Assembly (NCBI RefSeq): GCF_022095675.1
Contig: NZ_JAHYSG010000218.1
Span: forward strand, 1 to 8,119
Source of the DNA: Dactylosporangium sp. AC04546
GTDB lineage: Bacteria; Actinomycetota; Actinomycetes; Mycobacteriales; Micromonosporaceae
Direction: 5' to 3'
Length of the DNA stretch: 8,119 bases
Shown: positions 5,890 to 8,119 of the stretch, piece after piece
How the letters are laid out: each line of letters opens with the position of its first letter
How positions within the stretch are numbered: position 1 is the stretch's first letter
Made by a program: the position numbers and the translations under genes
The notes under the pieces: generated by a model
Database searches by the model: none
What the model saw: the letters and a program-made list of their open reading frames with translations, nothing else
What the model was told of the DNA's origin: nothing

Positions 5890-7617
5890 ATGGGCCACGG
5901 CCACCACCACCATCACCACGAGGACATGCCGCAGGCGGCTGGCGACGTCCCCGCGGTGCTCGACGCCTCGATCCCGGACAGCGAGCTCTCCCCCGCCGAC
6001 GTGTCCCGCCGCGGCTTCCTGCGCCGCGCGGGCCTGCTCGGCGCCGCGGCCGCCGCGGGTGGCGCGCTCGCGAACGCGGGCATCGCCCACGCGCACGGCG
6101 ACGACGACGACCAGGGCGGCTTCGACGGCTTCGACCGTCACGGCCACGGCCGCCCGGTCCGGCAGAACTACAAGTGGCTCGCCGGCGACCACCACATCCA
6201 CACGCAGTACAGCAGCGACGCGATGTACCGGGTCGTCGACAACGTCAAGCACGCGTCGGCGTACGGCCTGGACTGGATGGTCATCACCGACCACGGCAGC
6301 GTCAACCACGCCAAGATCGGCGTGGAGAAGGTCAACCCGCAGATCCGCGAGGCCCGCGAGGACTTCAAGGACATGCTGGTGTTCCAGGGCCTGGAGTGGA
6401 ACATCCCGGCCGCCGAGCACGGCACCGTCTTCGTGCACCCCGGTGCCAACGAGGTTGCCGTCCTCAAGGAGTTCGAGAACACCTTCGACGGCTCGGTCGT
6501 CGGCGCGGTCAACCCGGCCAACGTCACCGAGGCCCTCGCCATCGCCGGCGTGAAGTTCCTCGGCGAGCAGATCACCAAGCGCCGGATCCAGGACGCGCTG
6601 TTCCTGGCCAACCACCCGGCCCGCAACGGCATCGACTCGCCGCACGAGATCCGCGGCTGGCGCGACGCCAACCCGAAGATCGCCATCGGCTTCGAGGGCG
6701 CCCCCGGCCACCAGGCCGCCGGCATCCCGGTGCCGAACGGCGGCGGCAGCGCCCGCGGCTTCTACGGCAACTCGCCGAACGCGAACTCGTTCCCCGGCTA
6801 CCCGCTGGAGAGCTACCGCACCTGGGGCGGCTTCGACTGGATGACCTCGACGGTCGGCGGCCTCTGGGACAGCCTCCTCGCCGAGGGCAAGTCGTGGTCG
6901 ATCACCGCGAACTCCGACTCGCACGTGGTCTACGGCGAGACGTCCAAGCGGCCGGCCGACACCGACTTCAACAAGAATGGCTTCCACTCCGACCCGGTCT
7001 ACGGGCAGCCGACCAGCCTCACCCCCGGCGACTTCTGGCCCGGCTACTACAGCCGCACCCACGTCGGCGCGCGCAACTTCGGCTACGCCGCCGTCATGGA
7101 GGGCCTGCGGGCCGGCCGCGTCTGGGTCGACCACGGCGGCCTGATCAGCGGCCTCGACGTGACGGTCCGCCCGAAGGGCTCGCCGTTCGGCGTGACCCTC
7201 GGCGACTCGCTCGTCGTCCGCCGCGGCCAGGGCGTCGAGCTGGTCATCAAGATCCAGCTGGCGAACACGCCGAACTGGGCGAACTTCATCCCGACGCTCG
7301 CCCGCGTCGACGTCATCCGTGGCGCGGTCACCGGCGAGGTCTCGGACAAGGACTCGTTCAAGGCTCCCGACACCAAGGTCGTGAAGTCGTTCGAGGTGAA
7401 CAAGAGCACCGGCGAGGTGTCCTTCACCTACGACCTCGGCGCCGTCGACCAGGCCTTCTACGTCCGCGTCCGCGGCACCGACGGCAACCGCACGGCCCCC
7501 GGCTACCTGGGCGCCGCGATCGACCCGGCCGGCCCGGCGATCGACGTGCTCGGCGACGCCGACCCGTGGAAGGACCTCTGGTTCTACGCCAACCCGATCT
7601 GGGTCTACGGCAAGTAA
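5890..7617 (+). CDS. Tat-exported PHP-domain phosphoesterase-like protein
   Basis: A 575-residue protein with a twin-arginine signal: SRRGFLR (39-45), a hydrophobic Ala/Gly/Leu stretch (48-64) and probable cleavage after AHA (66-68). It should be exported folded across the membrane. The PHP domain shows a metal-binding set: H102-I-H104 in GDHHIHTQYSSD, D134-H135 in ITDHGS, E169 in QGLEW, H242 in NHP, E269, and D343-S-H345 in NSDSH. PHP domains bind two or three metals and hydrolyse phosphoesters; substrates vary widely. Residues from about 420 to 575 look like a beta-rich C-terminal domain. The n-region is unusually long and starts MGHGHHHHHHED, with seven histidines in ten residues; the mature N-terminus is also rich in His and Asp (69-88). 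ATG 5890 is preferred for its GGAG; ATG 5857 would add 11 residues. It lies 77 nt after ykoC and overlaps the next gene by 1 nt. Catalytic activity and a thiamine link are inferred. Confidence 0.88.
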   Translation: MGHGHHHHHHEDMPQAAGDVPAVLDASIPDSELSPADVSRRGFLRRAGLLGAAAAAGGALANAGIAHAHGDDDDQGGFDGFDRHGHGRPVRQNYKWLAGDHHIHTQYSSDAMYRVVDNVKHASAYGLDWMVITDHGSVNHAKIGVEKVNPQIREAREDFKDMLVFQGLEWNIPAAEHGTVFVHPGANEVAVLKEFENTFDGSVVGAVNPANVTEALAIAGVKFLGEQITKRRIQDALFLANHPARNGIDSPHEIRGWRDANPKIAIGFEGAPGHQAAGIPVPNGGGSARGFYGNSPNANSFPGYPLESYRTWGGFDWMTSTVGGLWDSLLAEGKSWSITANSDSHVVYGETSKRPADTDFNKNGFHSDPVYGQPTSLTPGDFWPGYYSRTHVGARNFGYAAVMEGLRAGRVWVDHGGLISGLDVTVRPKGSPFGVTLGDSLVVRRGQGVELVIKIQLANTPNWANFIPTLARVDVIRGAVTGEVSDKDSFKAPDTKVVKSFEVNKSTGEVSFTYDLGAVDQAFYVRVRGTDGNRTAPGYLGAAIDPAGPAIDVLGDADPWKDLWFYANPIWVYGK

Positions 7618-7994
7618 TGTCGTTCGACGATGTGCAGGCGGCCGACCACCACATCCTGGTGGGCGGCCGCCCCGCGTTCACGCACTTCGCGGCCGGCAAG
7701 GTCGAGGTCGGTTACGAGAACCCGCCGGAGGGTGCTCGGGCGGTACTGTTCGAGGGCTCGGCCCAGCTGATCGGCACGATCCCGGTGGCGACGGTGCTGG
7801 CGGAGTCCGCGATCGACCAGGTGACGATCCTGGGCGGGGCCCCGGTGGTCCCGGAGATGCTGATCGACACCCGTGACTTCGTCCGCCCGATCCGGCGCGA
7901 CGGCAAGTGGACCCTGGTGACGCAGTTCGCCCGGAACGGGGTGCTGGTCCCGTTCGAGCCCCCGTCCCAAACGCCCTGCTGCCACGACCACTGA
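7617..7994 (+). CDS. Hypothetical 125-residue protein with CCHDH tail
   Basis: I do not recognise this family. The frame is open for 125 codons with the same strong codon bias as its neighbour. Its ATG (7617-7619) shares the last base of the preceding TAA (TAATG), with no strong ribosome-binding site, so translation is probably coupled to the Tat-PHP gene. There is no signal peptide and no clear membrane helix; the protein is predicted soluble and cytoplasmic, with alternating hydrophobic stretches suggesting a small beta-rich domain. Histidines cluster at 11-12 (ADHHILVGG), and the C-terminus ends Cys-Cys-His-Asp-His (121-125), a likely metal ligand set. A Pro-rich turn (112-120) precedes the tail. 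Coupling to a metal-dependent exported enzyme suggests a role in its maturation or a shared process; this is inference. Existence as a gene is well supported, function is not. Confidence 0.8.
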   Translation: MSFDDVQAADHHILVGGRPAFTHFAAGKVEVGYENPPEGARAVLFEGSAQLIGTIPVATVLAESAIDQVTILGGAPVVPEMLIDTRDFVRPIRRDGKWTLVTQFARNGVLVPFEPPSQTPCCHDH

Positions 7995-8010
7995 TCGACG
8001 GCACGCTTTG

Positions 8011-8070
8011 GACGTTGGTCGATCTACCCTCGTTTGGCACGATCAACTCGGGGGCCGATCGACCAACGTC
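8011..8070. repeat. 14-bp perfect inverted repeat, possible terminator
   Basis: GACGTTGGTCGATC (8011-8024) and GATCGACCAACGTC (8057-8070) are exact reverse complements separated by 32 nt; CCC (8027-8029) and GGG (8052-8054) could extend the stem. The repeat starts 16 nt after the stop of the small CCHDH gene, where a transcription terminator would be expected, but no T-tract follows. GTTTGG occurs both in the loop (8032-8037) and just after the right arm (8076-8081). The arrangement, an intergenic palindrome with a loop of about 30 nt, parallels the unrelated palindrome at 40-112. It may be a dispersed intergenic repeat typical of the genome. The remaining bases 8071-8119 show nothing recognisable. 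Confidence 0.65.
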
Positions 8071-8119
8071 TTCGCGTTTGGGGCGGCGAGCGTCCGGACC
8101 GCCCCGACCCACCCTCCCC

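Noticed and set aside
5821..7134. 437-codon open frame antisense to the Tat-PHP gene
   Set aside because: Val/Ala/Asp-rich shadow of a gene with intact Tat and metal-binding motifs on the other strand.

Overview
The window is very GC-rich chromosomal DNA with dense, strongly codon-biased genes on both strands, ATGA and TAATG gene overlaps, and a Tat-exported protein. This points to an actinomycete. The two palindromic intergenic repeats at the window ends, and their resemblance to intergenic repeats I remember from Actinoplanes/Micromonospora relatives, suggest Micromonosporaceae; that family call comes from memory and was not searched.

Left part (minus strand, 126-2944): an epoxide-hydrolase-type alpha/beta hydrolase (2944 to 2099) followed after 44 nt by a long, VLCAD-like acyl-CoA dehydrogenase (2054 to 126). 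They probably form one lipid/xenobiotic catabolic transcription unit, starting from a leaderless-type promoter at about 2951-2980 and ending at a 22-bp palindrome at 40-112. A 9-bp inverted repeat sits in the junction between the two genes.

Middle (plus strand, 2945-5812): a TPP riboswitch (about 3002-3101) with a visible expression platform. An 11-bp hairpin (3156-3183) buries the AGGAGG ribosome-binding site of the next gene. It controls ykoE-ykoD-ykoC, an energy-coupling-factor (ECF) importer for a thiamine precursor (hydroxymethylpyrimidine) or thiamine: membrane substrate-binding subunit, fused double ATPase and coupling subunit. The three genes overlap (CTGA and ATGA). ykoD appears to start at CTG.

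Right part (plus strand, 5890-7994): a Tat-exported PHP-domain phosphoesterase-like protein with a run of six histidines before the twin-arginine motif, overlapped by 1 nt with a 125-residue protein of unknown function ending in CCHDH. No terminator is visible between ykoC and this pair, so the riboswitch transcript may continue into them. This raises the hypothesis that the exported enzyme releases a transportable thiamine/HMP moiety outside the membrane for YkoEDC. The window ends with a second inverted repeat (8011-8070).

The least described part of the window is the combination of TPP riboswitch, YkoEDC, Tat-PHP enzyme and small CCHDH protein. The individual transporter parts are well known; the link to the last two genes is inference.
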